Assembly (NCBI GenBank): GCA_023213395.1
Contig: CM041465.1
Span: 35,595,741-35,659,740, forward strand
Length of the DNA stretch: 64,000 nucleotides
Direction: 5' to 3'
DNA from: Cycas panzhihuaensis
Lineage: Eukaryota > Cycadophyta
Shown here: positions 21,972 to 33,019 of the stretch, one piece after another
Position numbering within the stretch: the first letter of the stretch is position 1
Layout: the number at the start of each line of letters is the position of its first letter
Made by a program: the position numbers and the translations under genes
Notes under the pieces: generated by a model
Told to the model about the DNA's origin: nothing
Databases searched by the model: none
Seen by the model: only the letters and a program-made list of their open reading frames with translations

Positions 21972-23114
21972 CTACTTCATTTCCCTTATCTCCTCTTGTA
22001 ATCTTAGTAGGAGGGGACCGTGCCCTCCGACTTGAGCATCCATTTCTGCTTCAAAATCTAGTGCCAAATCCTGGGCGTTCTTGAAGGACTTCAATGGATG
22101 TGCATGCATCATAGATCTCAACTTTTCATTTAATCCTCTGACAAAATAGTTCTTCATGTTATGGTCTGTCACTGTCTCATTGATCATGTTGGCAACAATG
22201 ACTTTCATTCGGCTGATATAAGTTGATACTAATTCTCCTGGTCTTTGTTTGATTTCCCTTAAAGCAATTTCCACTACTTCATTGCTTCAGAATTTCTGAA
22301 ACCTTTCCTCAAAAGACTTCTTTATTTTGGCCCATGTATCTTTCTTATTCAACTCCTTGTACCATGCCAATGGTACTCCGCTCAATGTACAAGCGAATCT
22401 GGCCTTTATTTCATCTTCATCTCTGATTTTCTTTACATCAATCAAGTTTTGGAACAAATATGCGTGCTCGACTACATCTGAGGTGTCATTAAAGATCAAT
22501 TTCCCAAAATCTTTATAGTCGTCCATCTTGGGTGATTGTCCTAGTGTTCCACACAGTGGTGATTCTTCTCCTTTTTCCTCCTCAAGGGATTCTACTTCTT
22601 TCTCTTCACCCTTCTCTTTAGGCGGTGTATTTGGAGTGCTTGCTGTAATGCTCTCCCTTCCAAATAGGGGATTTTTGAATGGTGTCTTTAGGTGTATAGG
22701 TTCTGGCACACCCGGTACTTGTACTATCAATGGTGTAACCATTATATATGATTGGTCAGACCCTCTGTCTGTCGAATCCTCAAAAAGTTGCCTTGTTAAC
22801 TTATTTTCCCAATATGCCGAGGGACCTTCCTCTGCCTTCTTCTCGTTATCACTTAGGTCCTTCGGGGTATCTTCCACAGGTATATTCTCTTCCTTTCTTA
22901 GGGTGTCCTTATGTTCCTCATTCACTTTTGGTTCTTCTTCCCTTTCTGGGCTAAACAGGTCATACTTGATTGGGGCCGGTGTTAATACCATTTGCTCGCC
23001 ATTGTTTCCCTCTCCTTGCTCCTGAGGTGTCTGAGCTCCACTTGCCTCAGATTCTTCAACGAATTGTCCCTTAGTCTCATTATTATGCGAACTTAGTCTT
23101 CTTGCCTTTCTCAA
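21972..23114 (-). pseudogene. G3 gag capsid
   Basis: The N-terminal half (23114-22287) is acidic and ends in the capsid-like core with KLIFNDTSDVVEHAYLFQNL and FACTLSGVPLAWYKELNKKD. The second part (22274-21972) begins ALREIKQRPGELVSTYISRM and has KNYFVRGLNEKLRSMMHAHP. A single stop near 22285 divides them. The sequence aligns along its length with G4 gag (30252-31424). The true start may lie upstream at about 23231, where G4 has its MPPKRP start. Confidence 0.8.
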
Positions 23115-23348
23115 TTTTTACTCCTTTGACCATCGTAATGCTCTCTGTCTACTTGTCTCTTTCCCATTAGCTAAAGTATCCTTTTGTGGCTCTCCTGCAT
23201 TCAAAGGCCTCTTAGGTGGCACTGGAAGGTCCCCTGGCTGTCGGAGGCTTAGTTACAACCTGCCATCACAACAACAACCAGGGTCCTTTGTCCTTTGAAC
23301 ATTCCCCCTTGTGAAACTCCTAGCCCTCGTCCCTCCTCAGTGGATGTA

Positions 23349-23361
23349 GGCAACGGAACCA
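23349..23361 (-). other. G3 primer binding site (Asp-like)
   Basis: The minus strand reads TGGTTCCGTTGCC one base after the LTR. G4 has exactly the same 13 bases. It resembles TGGCGCCGTTGCC, the site for Asp-tRNA used by Athila/Tat-type elements, with CG replaced by TT. Confidence 0.7.
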
Positions 23362-23362
23362 A

Positions 23363-24812
23363 TGTTGACTTAGGCTTTCACACTACACTTGTGAGATAGG
23401 TACACTCGTCAAGGTAACACAAGTAGTCTAGTCTAGGATACAGTCAACATATTCATATACTTCAATCACAGAGATTTATTCACAATTCCACACAATCATG
23501 TCACAGTTTACACTCAACAATACAGTAATCAACACATATTCAGCATCCAATCTTCATAAAACACATAGAATCCACATTTCCACGTAACTCTTCTTTTATT
23601 AAGTAATAAGTCTTTGTACAATAGGTGTTGGAATGCATTCCCTGTGCATTCCAGCCACATACACTGCTGTTGCCACATGCATACCTGGGAGGTACACATC
23701 ATTATACACTACTTTATGTCACTGCATACGTCGCACTGCGTACCATTGAGTGTCTAAATACTTGGCTCTCACCCTCGAGAGTGTCCCATAGGATTGAATC
23801 ACTCGGCTCTCACCCTGGAATGGTCCTCAAAGCATCATCAAATATGTCCCTTTGATGCCTTTTGGGTGAAAGGTTACGACCCAAAGTCATAACCATACAT
23901 TTTTGTCACCAAGGTACCCTTTCACTTTACACATGATTAAGTCTCCTTAATGGTGTCTTTTTCTAATCCATACATCCGTACATGTCCTTTTGGGCTGACG
24001 TCATCATTTCTGGGTGCCTTTGGGTCAGATCTGTCCATATGTACCTTGTTGTCTGCTAGTGTACCGAAAATGGTACGCACCCTATAATGCGTACCTTTTT
24101 GGTACGCATCCGCTACACGCACCTGCATTGCATGTTTTCCACCTTTTTCCACTATGCGTACCTCCTGTTAAACCTTATGTTTACATGTTACGACTATGTA
24201 CTTTATTTTTCATGTAATATTTGTACTTTTGTACCTTAGGGGTGACTTATCACTTAAGTGATAAAGTGCACACCCACATTCTTTTCTAGTGACACAACAT
24301 TCTCACTAAAGGGTCAAATGGATCCCCATGCACTTTTGCTCACTTGAGAGCCCTAAAAGGACACATGTCCTACATGCAAGGCATGTACCTTGGATGTTTG
24401 ACACTTGTCAAACATCCAAAGCCTTAGGTCTCTCATTTCACTCTATATAATGAGACATCTCCTCATTGTTCTCATAGAGAGTTTGAGTCAGACAGTTATC
24501 TTTGTCAGTTTGCTAATCAAACTGTTATTCATTTGGAGGTTGGACCAATTCCAACCCCTCACATTTGGTATCATTTTTCTTGCTCCTTTTTTTCATGCTT
24601 TTGTCTTGCCTATGTTTCACCTTAAGAGTATCATACTTGTTAGCATTTGTTGCCTTCTAGAACTAGAGTGAACCTAGCTTCTAGATCTTGGGATTGTAAG
24701 GCCATTAGGCCCTCTATCACACCTCTGTACGGTCTGTACCTGCATTCTTCTGGTCAATACAAGACTGTATTCTGTCTTCCTCAAAGTTCATGTGTCAAAA
24801 TATGTCCCAACA
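23363..24812 (-). repeat. G3 5' LTR carrying a solo-LTR insertion
   Basis: Paired with 17899-18792. The alignment is interrupted at 24166-24726 by the solo LTR plus one duplicated CCTCT. GTAC-centred words recur in it as in the other G3/G4 LTRs. Confidence 0.9.
24166..24721 (+). mobile_element. Solo LTR inside the G3 LTR
   Basis: 556 bp with TGTTAAACC...CTATCACA ends, flanked by CCTCC (24161-24165) and CCTCT (24722-24726). The intact G3 LTR at 18700 shows the empty site, with CCTCC once. A TATA-like CTCTATATAA is at 24441. The family is unknown; a partial relative appears near 56.75 kb. A solo LTR arises by recombination between an element's two LTRs. Orientation follows the TATA motif. Confidence 0.88.
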
Positions 24813-24817
24813 ATGAC

Positions 24818-24988
24818 CATCGAACCTAAAGGGATTTTACGGACAAGGATAAGAGAACTATGCTCTAGAAAATTCTAAAAGTTCCTCATAAAATGGAAGA
24901 CTCTAGATACAGAGGATGCCACTTGGGAGTCCCAAGCATGGCTGCAACAACATCCCAATTTACACATGCTTTGAGCGCAAAGCATGTT
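24818..24988 (+). pseudogene. G2 chromodomain end, separated from integrase by G3
   Basis: Directly after the G3 duplication the frame reads TIEPKGILRTRIREL and LDTEDATWESQAWLQQHPNL, the second half of a chromodomain. It stops at TGA near 24973 and is followed by the purine tract and 3' LTR. It matches in type the G1 chromodomain EATWE. This piece was the end of the frame that stops at 17898. Confidence 0.8.
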
Positions 24989-25004
24989 TTCGAGGGGAAG
25001 AACA
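24989..25004 (+). other. G2 polypurine tract
   Basis: CGAGGGGAAGAACA-type purine run immediately before TGTAGTG of the 3' LTR. Confidence 0.7.
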
Positions 25005-25477
25005 TGTAGTGAACCAAATTACTCAGTCTTGGCCAACTTAGAAGCAGTGTTCTGCCGACTTACATGGGTTATTCAAGCCAATATTTCACCCTATCTTGGC
25101 CTACTTCTATATGGAGGCGAAATCCAACAATATAAGGGAACCAGGGGCTTCATTCCCATCCGCCCTAATGTTGCTTTGGCAAGAGATTTTTGGCCTTTAA
25201 GGTAGCAGTATTTCGTCCCTTTGGGCAGCAGGCTACCTCGCCTCGAAGAGGGAGCATTATCTTGGTTCCAATACTATATTTAATTGATATTTAGTTATTC
25301 TATATCTGGTGATATTTTTGTTCATTCACTTCCCACTTATTTTGTGACTTGGGCAGCCCTCTTTTCATTTATTTATTGCTGCATTGTAGACATATTTATT
25401 ATCCCTTGCTATGTATTACTTATATTTGGAGTCTTTTCCAATGGATACCTAGGATCCTAGCGAAGCCTGTCGCTATA
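25005..25477 (+). repeat. G2 3' LTR
   Basis: 473 bp, pairing with 13010-13487. It ends CGCTATA (mutated from CACTACA) and is followed by the GAATC duplication. Confidence 0.9.
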
Positions 25478-25482
25478 GAATC
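25478..25482. repeat. Target-site duplication of G2, right copy (GAATC)
   Basis: Exact match to 13005-13009. Confidence 0.85.
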
Positions 25483-25993
25483 TTTTGAAGCAGGAGTTTG
25501 CAATTTGAACGAATTGTTTGCCATTTATTTTGCATTGTTTTTTGCTACAATTTTAGCGAATTTGTTTGCCATTTATTTGCTTGGCTAGTTAATAATTGGC
25601 CAGATTGAGAGCAAAAGGTTTTGATTTTCCCATGGCAAGAAAACATTTTACCACTGGAGCCTACAAGAGAGCGAGACAAATCGTAGAAAGCAACCGTATC
25701 ATTTGGTGGTTTAAATGATCGATGCAAGATTGGCAAAGATTCCAATGTTACCATCAATCCAGATGAAGTGGCTAGTTCCTGCGCTCAATTTTCATATCAA
25801 CTAATTCTTTTAGTGACTGAGATTCGTCCTGATTAGAAGAATGTCAGGAACACTTGCAATGGAGTTGCTTGAAAGCACAGTTATTTTTCAAGTGGTTTGT
25901 TGAAGTATGTTAGGATTCTTTGAGCGAAGATCATTTTAGTGGTACTATACTTTTCAAGATTGGTAGTATGAAAGTACGACCAAGTACAACTTG

Positions 25994-26115
25994 AGGTTCG
26001 ACTAGGTTGTAAAGCTACAACCTCAAGTGCAACCAAGTCATAAAGCTACAACCTCAAGTGTGACCATGTCGTAAAGTTGCAATCTCAAGTGCAACCAGGT
26101 TGTAAAGCTGAAGCT
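25994..26115 (+). repeat. 31-bp tandem repeat, about four units
   Basis: Units start at 25994, 26025, 26056 and 26087. A typical unit starts AAGTGCAACCAAGTCATAAA and ends GCTACAACCTC. A related single unit is near 27104-27145 (AAGTGCGACCAAGTGCAAGC). There are no unique spacers, so it is an ordinary minisatellite. Confidence 0.85.
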
Positions 26116-27394
26116 AAAGTACAACACAGACTGCAACAAAAAAGATGATTAAAAGGCTTTGTGACTCTCAACTTGAAAGCAGGCAGTATTTCTCAAAATA
26201 TGATGATGTCTCCAAATTTTTGAATGATAAGGTGAACCAGGTCGTGGTCTTGTATATGAAAATTTTTGGCCAACTATCTTGCAAAATCAACACTAGTAGC
26301 ATGCATATTCGGAAATATCACAAATCTTGGGAAGAGCGACTAACCAATGAAGTTAAAGTTACCAAGAACCTCATTGCCAGTATTCTCACATATAATTGCC
26401 TAGGTTGGTAAATAGGGAAAAACCTTTCACAACACAAAAACAAGGAACGCTAAAACCTTTTTATCATACAAAGAAAAAGAGGAGAAACGTGGATGGATTG
26501 AACACTCTAAAATGGCGACAGGTTGCAAACATTTTGTCAATTCGCCCATGGATTCAATTGTATGATCAATTTACACTCAAATTTGAAGGTATGGGCCAAA
26601 ATTTGCCACATTTTGAATCCTTTGTCGTACTTCTTGCTTTGGGTAAAGCAAAATTTTGTTTAGGTCATATTCGACATCATGGTTTCCCTAAGAAATAACA
26701 GAAAATGAAAGAAGAAGATTGTTTAAATACCATCCGTGACTAATTCATAGGATATTAGGGTTGAAAATGGCAAAGAAATTCTCGCTCAATAAAAAAAGAT
26801 TGTTGGGAAAATTGGAAATATTCCCAGTAGAGTCGATGATGAAGAAAATGCCGCAGCGGGTGATATAAGACCGAAGGGCGATAAAACTAGGGTTTCTAAT
26901 AAGATTGACAACAATAATATTGTAAATAAGAGATTGAATGACAAAAAACTAAGCCCACAGTTTTGGATAGTGAAAAAGGGAAACATATGCCCAACTTACA
27001 ATGTTTTAGTGTGAATGACGTTAGGAACAATATTCCCATAGTTGGGCTTTGATCTGAAAAAACAAGGGGTCCAAGGCGCATGCACTGCATCATGCATTCT
27101 ATACCAAGTGCGACCAAGTGCAAGCAAGTTGTAAAGTTGCAACTGAAAACACCGTCATGTCTAGGCCCATGGCAGAGGTAGAAGTTGTAGCTTCTACCCT
27201 TCTCATAATATACAAAGGTTGTTCGTTGGACTGTCGTTGAGAACATGCAAATTCAAGGAATGTTATTATCTTTACAGATTAATATGTTATCAGATATAGC
27301 AGAAAGACTTGGGTTTTCCGAATGCAAATCCGAGATCAAGTTTCTGAAGATGATGGAGGAAGTTCTAAATGAACTACTATCCTTCAAATACTTG

Positions 27395-27531
27395 CATGTA
27401 GGCAAGGTCATTAAAGAGTAGCTAATTGGAGCAAGCAAAGGCTACGATTTTCTGAAATTTTTTGACAGTGCTTCAGCTACACAGGCAATATTTCACATCA
27501 ATGGCTTTTCGTGTTCCACAACCCAATTGTG
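27395..27531 (+). pseudogene. Possible RNA-recognition-motif (RRM) relic
   Basis: One frame reads VGKVIKE-stop-LIGASKGYDF and then LKFFDSASATQAIFHINGF. This resembles the RNP1 region of an RRM (KGYGFVKF...A..AI..MNG), such as that in plant splicing factors like SF1/BBP-type proteins. An in-frame stop, a missing RNP2 strand and the absence of flanking exons mean it could be a coincidental match. The upstream sequence (27300-27394) continues open but is not recognised. Confidence 0.35.
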
Positions 27532-28089
27532 ATCACAAAAATAGGACCCAATATATTGAAGTTAAAGTTATAAACGGAATGTTGTGATATGATTATGAGT
27601 TGCATTTTTATACTTATTATAAGTCGGGTACATCAAATATTAAGGAAGTAGCATGCTTGCCTTTATTTTTTGTAATGGTTAGTTATTTGTAGGCATGGCC
27701 AACCAAATATAACATTTAGCCATACACTTAGTTGTGATATATGAACTCACAAGTATATGCCATAAGTATATTGTCAGGTCGATTTAAGACAGAAGATATT
27801 ACAAAATAAAGATAGAAGATATTGCGACAAAACAAAGAACTAAAGATAGATAGGTGAAAATTCAAAATTGAAATTGTCATATGATGCAACTATAGATGCA
27901 GTTGAAGATCCCCATGTTTTATAAGAATTTTGTATTTCGTTATGGCAGTTGTGTTACTACTAAAATGTAAGCCTCTGTAGTAAACAAGTGGTTGTTGATT
28001 ATTGTTGTATGTGTGCTTTGTAGAAGTCATTGATGATGTGTTCGAGTCAAAGGAGCCATTGATGATAGTATGATGATTTGTTCTAGCCA

Positions 28090-29270
28090 AAGAGTCAATG
28101 TTGTGATAGATATTGCTTTTGGAGGCCTAAATAATTTAACCTCCTCATATTGGTTGTCGGTGGAAGTTGGCATGAATGCCACATCCTAAGTGGTATATGC
28201 CTTCTTTCCAATAGAGTCATACACCTTGTAAGCTTTACATCCAGGCATAGAACTAATGAAGATGCACTTGAAGCTCTTATCATTCCAAACTTTCCAATTT
28301 TCTTTGGGGATAAACTTGTAAGCAGTGTTGTTGAATGTCCCTAAGTGTGAGACAGTAGGCATTTAACCTGACCAAGCCTCCTCGGGTGTGATATCTCTTA
28401 TTGCTACGGTGGCACTTCTATTTGTGAGATATACAGCAGTAGCTACAGCTTCAACCTAAAAATGAGTCTCAAAGTTTACAGCACTCAACATAGCTTTTGC
28501 CTTGTTCACCAAAGTTTGGTTCATTCTTTCTGCAACACCATTTTGTTGGGGTATGCGTGGAGCAGAGAATTGACATTTAATCCTAAATTCTCGGTAGAAA
28601 GCGGTGAACTGATTTGAAGTGTATTCTCCTCTATTTTCTGATCTAAGCACCTTGATAGTCATGTTGGTTTCATTTTCAACTTTAGCCTTGAAGACCTTGA
28701 ATTTCTTAAAAGCTTCAAATCTATGTTGAAGAAAGTAAACCCAAACTTGCCTTGAATAATCATCAAAGAAGGTCATGAAGAACCAACTTCCATTGCGGGA
28801 AGAAACTAACATACATCCACATATATCTAAGTGGACTAACACCAAAGGTTCAAAGGCACACAAAGCCTTGTTGGAAGGGAATGGCTCTCTTTGTTGCTTT
28901 CCCACTAAACAAGCCTCACAAATGCAACTGGTTTTTTTTATCTTGGACAACCCGTGCACCATTTCTAGCCTATACATGAGATTAAGGCTTTGCATGTTTA
29001 GGTGACCTGGCCAATGGTGCCATAATTGGTTCTTAGTGCTCATTGAGGGGGGTTGCACATCTTGATATGAACATTCACCTTGAATTTCTTCCATGGGTGG
29101 GTCTTCAACTATGATTTGTTTACCTTTAACAAAGTGATTGGTTTCTACAGAAGCACAAGCATCTTGTTGTAGGGTAGTGATAAGAGGAACTACATCCAAC
29201 TTGTATAACCCACTGTTCTCATATCTTGTGGCAATCAACTGACTTGTGGCATGATCTGTGATGGTGCAGA
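28090..29270 (-). pseudogene. C5 integrase and gag-pre-integrase
   Basis: The open frame 29238-28456 (260 codons) has LWHHWPGHLNMQSLNLMYRL (gag-pre-integrase) and CICEACLVGKQQREPFPSNK (zinc end). The core carries VLVHLDICGCM (first Asp; Cys replaces Pro), LRSENRGEYTSN where the second catalytic Asp has become Glu, and RIPQQNGVAERMNQT (Glu). The tail continues with a stop and the CKAYKVYDS-type motif near 28220. With its second Asp altered, the enzyme would be inactive even where the frame is open. Confidence 0.85.
29266..29270. repeat. Target-site duplication of G4, left copy (GCAGA)
   Basis: GCAGA here and at 39865-39869. Confidence 0.9.
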
Positions 29271-30111
29271 TGTTGGGGTATAAAGTGATCCTATGGCTGT
29301 GAGAGGACCAGAGGTAGGTCAGGTAACCTGAGTTGTGTAGGTACGGACCGTACGGTGGTACGCACGAGGCAAAAAGGCAAAGAAATCAGCATTCTGGGTA
29401 CGTATGATAGGTGCGTACCTGGAACGGGTACGTATGACAGATACATACCAATGGTAGAACAGAACCGAGCAGAAGCGGTACGCATGACTCAAAGGGACCA
29501 GTGAAGGCCTGTGGAGTCGCTGCACGCACGCATTTGACGCATTTGGATACAAAGAGTCATTAATTAAGTGCCTAACCAAGTGATTAAGGAAAGGGTACGT
29601 ATGACTGAAGGGGTACGGTTATGATAGGCAGTCATAACCCTTCAGCCAAAAGGTACCAACAAGAGTACTTAAGGAGGTACGCATGAACCACCAGGTGAGG
29701 GTGAGAGCCGACTATCAAAGGTACGTAAAGGTGCAGGAGCCAACACAGATGACAGCCAGTTGGAGCAGCAGTGAATGCTAAGTACCATCTAGGTACGCAT
29801 ATGTAACAGAAGGAATGTATGCTGCTGGAATGCTCAGGAATGCATTCCAGCCTCTGTGTAATTGAACTGTCTACTTAATAAAAGGAAGAGTTACGTGGAA
29901 ATTTGTGTATTATTGTGTTATGATGAGGAAAATGCTGAGTATGTGTTGATTTATGTGCTGTTGTGTACCATTGTGGTGTAATTCTATGAAATAATTGTGG
30001 AATGTATGTGAATAACCATGTTGATGATCCCTGAACTAGACTATAACACTGTGTAACCTTGACAAGTGCAAAGGTGTCTTGTAAGTGTAATAAGACACCA
30101 ATAAGTCAACA
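29271..30111 (+). repeat. G4 5' LTR
   Basis: 841 bp, TGTTGGGG...GTCAACA. It holds about ten GTAC-centred words, for example GGGTACGTATGA at about 29397, 29428 and 29595 and GGTACGCATGA at about 29476 and 29673. It pairs with 39034-39864. Confidence 0.93.
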
Positions 30112-30112
30112 T

Positions 30113-30125
30113 TGGTTCCGTTGCC
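30113..30125 (+). other. G4 primer binding site (Asp-like)
   Basis: TGGTTCCGTTGCC one base after the LTR, identical to G3. It is related to the Asp-tRNA site TGGCGCCGTTGCC. Confidence 0.7.
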
Positions 30126-30251
30126 TACGTTCGTTGAGCAGGGACAGGGCCTAGGAGTTTCAAAGAAAGGAATGTATAAAGGGCAGAGGACCATGGTTGC
30201 CGTCGTGATGGCGGGCTGTAACTAAGCCACCGGCAGCCAGGGGACCTTCCA

Positions 30252-31424
30252 ATGCCACCTAAGAGGCCTTCAAGGTCGGAGGAGCCCCAAAAGGATACTT
30301 CACCCAAGGAAAAGGAGACCAGCAGACAAAGGGCATTAAGATGGTCGAAGGAATCAAAACTCATAAGAGCGAGGAGATTAAGTTCGCAGAACAACGAGAC
30401 TAAGGGACAGTCCGTTGAAGGATCTGAGGCAAGTGGAGCCCAGACACCTTAGGAAGAGGAAACTCATGGCGAACGCATGGTATTGACACCAGCCCCAATC
30501 AGAGATGATTTGTTTAGCCCGAAAATTGAAGGGAAACCAAAAGTGGATGAAATGCAACAAGAAACCTTAAAAGAGGGAAGTATACCTGTGGAGGACAGCC
30601 CGAAGGACCCAAGTGACAGTGAAAAGAAGGCGGAGGAAGGTCCCTCTGCATATTGGGAGAACAAGCTCATGAGACAGCTTTTCGAAGATTCATCAAAAAG
30701 GGGATCTGATCAATCGTATATTACAGTGACACCATTAACTATACAAGTTCCAGGTGTAGTGGAACCCATATACATCAAAGCTCCATTCGAGAATCCGCTG
30801 TTTGGGAAAGATAATACAGCAGTAGGCACTCCAAGTGCATCCCCAAAGGAGGGGAGAAAGGAAAAATCACCATCAGGTGGCGGACAGTTGCAATCTCCCA
30901 AAATGGATGACTATAGGGACTTTGGGAAACTGATTTTTAATGATACTTCAGATGCAACAGAGCATGTGTATCTCTTTCAGAATCTCATTGATGTAAAAAA
31001 GATCACAGACGAAGATGAAATCAAAGCAAGATTCGCCTGTACGTTAAGAGGAGTACCCTTCGCATGGTACAAAGAAACAAACAAGAATGAGCCATGGGTA
31101 AAGATTAAGAAAGCATTCGAGGAAAGATTTCAAAAGTTTCGCAGTAATGAAGCAGTGGAAATCGCATTGAGAGAAATCAGACAAAGGCCAGGAGAATACG
31201 TACTAACCTACATTAGCAGAATGAAAATCATTGCGGACAGCATGATTAATGAGACAATAACAGATCATAATATGAAAAACTATTTTGTTAGAGGTTTGAA
31301 TGAGAAATTAAGAGCCATGATGCATGCTCATCCACTGAAATCGTTTAAGAATGCCCAAGATCTAGCGTTAGATTTTGAAATGGAAATGGACGACAGTGTG
31401 GAGGACAGGATTCCCTGTTGCTGA
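30252..31424 (+). pseudogene. G4 gag capsid (one premature stop)
   Basis: It starts MPPKRPSRSEEPQKDTS and runs in one frame to 31424, except for a TAG at 30450-30452. G3 has CAG at that site, so one C-to-T change explains the stop. The N-terminal 200 residues are acidic. The capsid core has KLIFNDTSDATEHVYLFQNL, FACTLRGVPFAWYKETNKNE and FEERFQKFRSNEAVEIALRE, ending NYFVRGLNEKLRAMMHAHPL. It would assemble the particle. Confidence 0.85.
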
Positions 31425-32014
31425 GATTACAAGATGAGATTAGAGAACTGAAGCAAAATCAGTACAACCGACCCTTCTGCCAGGTAAGGGTAGCAGAAGA
31501 GGAATCGGAGTTTGAAGCGTTAAGGAAAGAGGTGGCCAGATTAAAAATCAGAAATAACCGAAAAGAAGAAGATACACCGAAAAAGAAGGACCACGTCGGA
31601 AGAATAACCAAATGGTGCCACATTTGTGAAGAGAATTCACATACCACCAAGGAATTTGAATTGAACTTAAAAAATAGTGCGTTGCACGAACAAGACAGAT
31701 GGTGCCATATATACGATGTTGATACGCATACAACCAAGGATTGTTTCTACAATCCCAGGGGAAAGGCCTTCAGAGGACGAGGTAGGGGAAGGGGAGGCAA
31801 CCCACCTCGGAATGTGTACACAACGAGGGGCGCACCAGAACCCTCGAGGAAAAAACCACCAATGGGTAGATGCCTCATCTGCCTACAGTTTGGGCAATTG
31901 GAAGTCGATCGCCTAACGAACAAGAATACGAATAAGTCGTCAGATGTAATAACTGTGGTCCAAGTGACCATAAAACAGAAGATTGCAAAGGAAAAGCCAA
32001 AGCAACCAACCTAA
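31418..32014 (+). pseudogene. G4 zinc-knuckle array (decayed)
   Basis: It overlaps the gag end by seven bases in another frame. Knuckle 1 reads CHICEENSHTTKEF (last Cys lost) and knuckle 2 CHIYDVDTHTTKDC (second Cys lost). Knuckle 3 begins CLICLQFG and is then frameshifted, and knuckle 4 survives only out of frame. The Gly/Arg-rich linker RGRGRGRGGNPPRN is near 31780. In G3 all four knuckles are intact, so the loss is specific to this copy. Confidence 0.8.
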
Positions 32015-32965
32015 TGACAATTATACCAGAAACAAAAAATGTCAAACTACAAAATAAACAAAAGGAGAAACTGAATGAAGGATATTCGGATCCACCAACA
32101 GAAATGGAACGATATAGAAAAGCAAAACAAGTATTGGATGGCCTAGTCCGGGAAGAGAATGTATTACCAATGGGTAAACCGGAAACCAAATACGTATATA
32201 TACGGAAGAACAAACAAAAGGAAAAAGAAAATCTACCAGAAGAACCCAAGGTGCAACTCCAAATGGTGCAAATGGAGGAACTTTTTAAAGGATTGCCAGT
32301 AGAGGATATTCCAAGAATGTTGATGTTAATGGAAAATTTGGTAAAGCAGCTACAGTTGACCATTCCTCTATGCCAAGTCATCGATTGGATCAAAGGAGGA
32401 GTGTTACAGCGAGGGATCACCAAGAGTCTGAAGCAAATCATACCATCATTTGATATGGATCCGATGGTAACCATGACGGTCTTGGGAGAAACATTCCCAC
32501 GGGTAATCGTTGATGGAGGCGCAACCAGAACGTGTTACCGACTTCGACATGGCGAAACCGAAGCTCGTCGAAGCCGTAACCTATTCGCTAAAATTGGCTA
32601 ACGAACTATTGGTACGACCTATGGGGAGATTGGCCGACATCAAGGTAGATGTGGCAGGGATAGTGGTGAGAATTGACTTCACAATCGTGGAAACGAAGAA
32701 AGGGGCAACACCCTATCCAGCACTCTTGGGGAGGCCATGGTTATATAAAACGCAATGCCTCCAGAATTGGAAGAACGTAACCTTCACCTTAACAGACAAC
32801 GGAAATAAAGTGGTATTGCCAATGCTGGAAAGAAGCTCGATCGAAATGATTCTAGATGAGGGATCCAGCACAACGATCACGAGCGACACCACATTCTCTT
32901 CCATTGGGGAAGAACATCTCTATCATACGGCAGAAGAGCCCACCACATCAACTAATTACCAGTAA
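32014..32965 (+). pseudogene. G4 aspartic protease region
   Basis: A helical N-terminal region (VQMEELFKGLPVEDIPRMLM near 32265) precedes the protease site ETFPRVIVDGGAT near 32490-32525. There the frame shifts. The rest (from 32540 in another frame) gives NELLVRPMGRLADIKVDVAG and KKGATPYPALLGRPWLYKTQ near 32700. The active-site Asp-Gly-Gly is kept. The frame after 32510 continues straight into the linker with a stop at 32963-32965. Confidence 0.8.
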
Positions 32966-33019
32966 GAAGAACCGACCTATTTCAGGGAGATATACAACTC
33001 TTCGGACGACGAACACGGA

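Larger units (their letters stand above)
17899..24812 (-). mobile_element. Ty3-gypsy element G3 (G3/G4 family, pol-deleted)
   Basis: The LTRs are 17899-18792 (894 bp) and 23363-24812 (889 bp once a solo LTR and its duplication are removed). A primer site resembling the Asp type adjoins the right LTR. The flanks ATAAC (17894-17898) and ATGAC (24813-24817) match at four of five bases. Coding order on the minus strand is gag, four knuckles, protease, conserved linker, then a short piece of the second gag-like domain fused to the integrase C-terminus, then a 3' frame remnant. RT, RNase H and the integrase core are absent, so G3 depended on relatives such as G4. Confidence 0.9.
13010..25477 (+). 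mobile_element. Ty3-gypsy chromovirus G2, split by G3
   Basis: The LTRs are 13010-13487 and 25005-25477, about nine-tenths alike by eye. An initiator-Met-type primer site, the domains gag, knuckle, protease, RT, RNase H and integrase, and a chromodomain end stranded beyond G3 complete the element. A perfect GAATC duplication surrounds the 12.5-kb unit. Without G3 and the G3 duplication it would be about 5.5 kb, normal for a chromovirus. Stops are scattered through all domains, so the copy is inactive. Confidence 0.92.
25483..27880. other. Low-copy spacer without an intact gene
   Basis: No LTRs or transposon domains are recognisable. Two overlapping plus frames (26145-26411, 26396-26698) are Lys-rich and unassigned. 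A tandem repeat (25994-26115) and a possible RRM relic (27395-27531) are listed separately. It is the downstream flank of the site where G2 landed, so it was once contiguous with the PP2C relic. Confidence 0.5.

Noticed and set aside
22528-23025. Plus-strand 165-codon frame rich in Ser
   Set aside because: It is the reverse strand of G3 gag, whose minus-strand reading has the family motifs.
25994-26115. Regular direct repeats that could suggest a CRISPR array
   Set aside because: The units abut with no unique spacers, and the surroundings are plant retrotransposons.
32713-32904. Minus-strand frames across G4 (for example 31875-32474, 33073-33465)
   Set aside because: They lie opposite readable protease and linker sequence of G4 and have no motif of their own.
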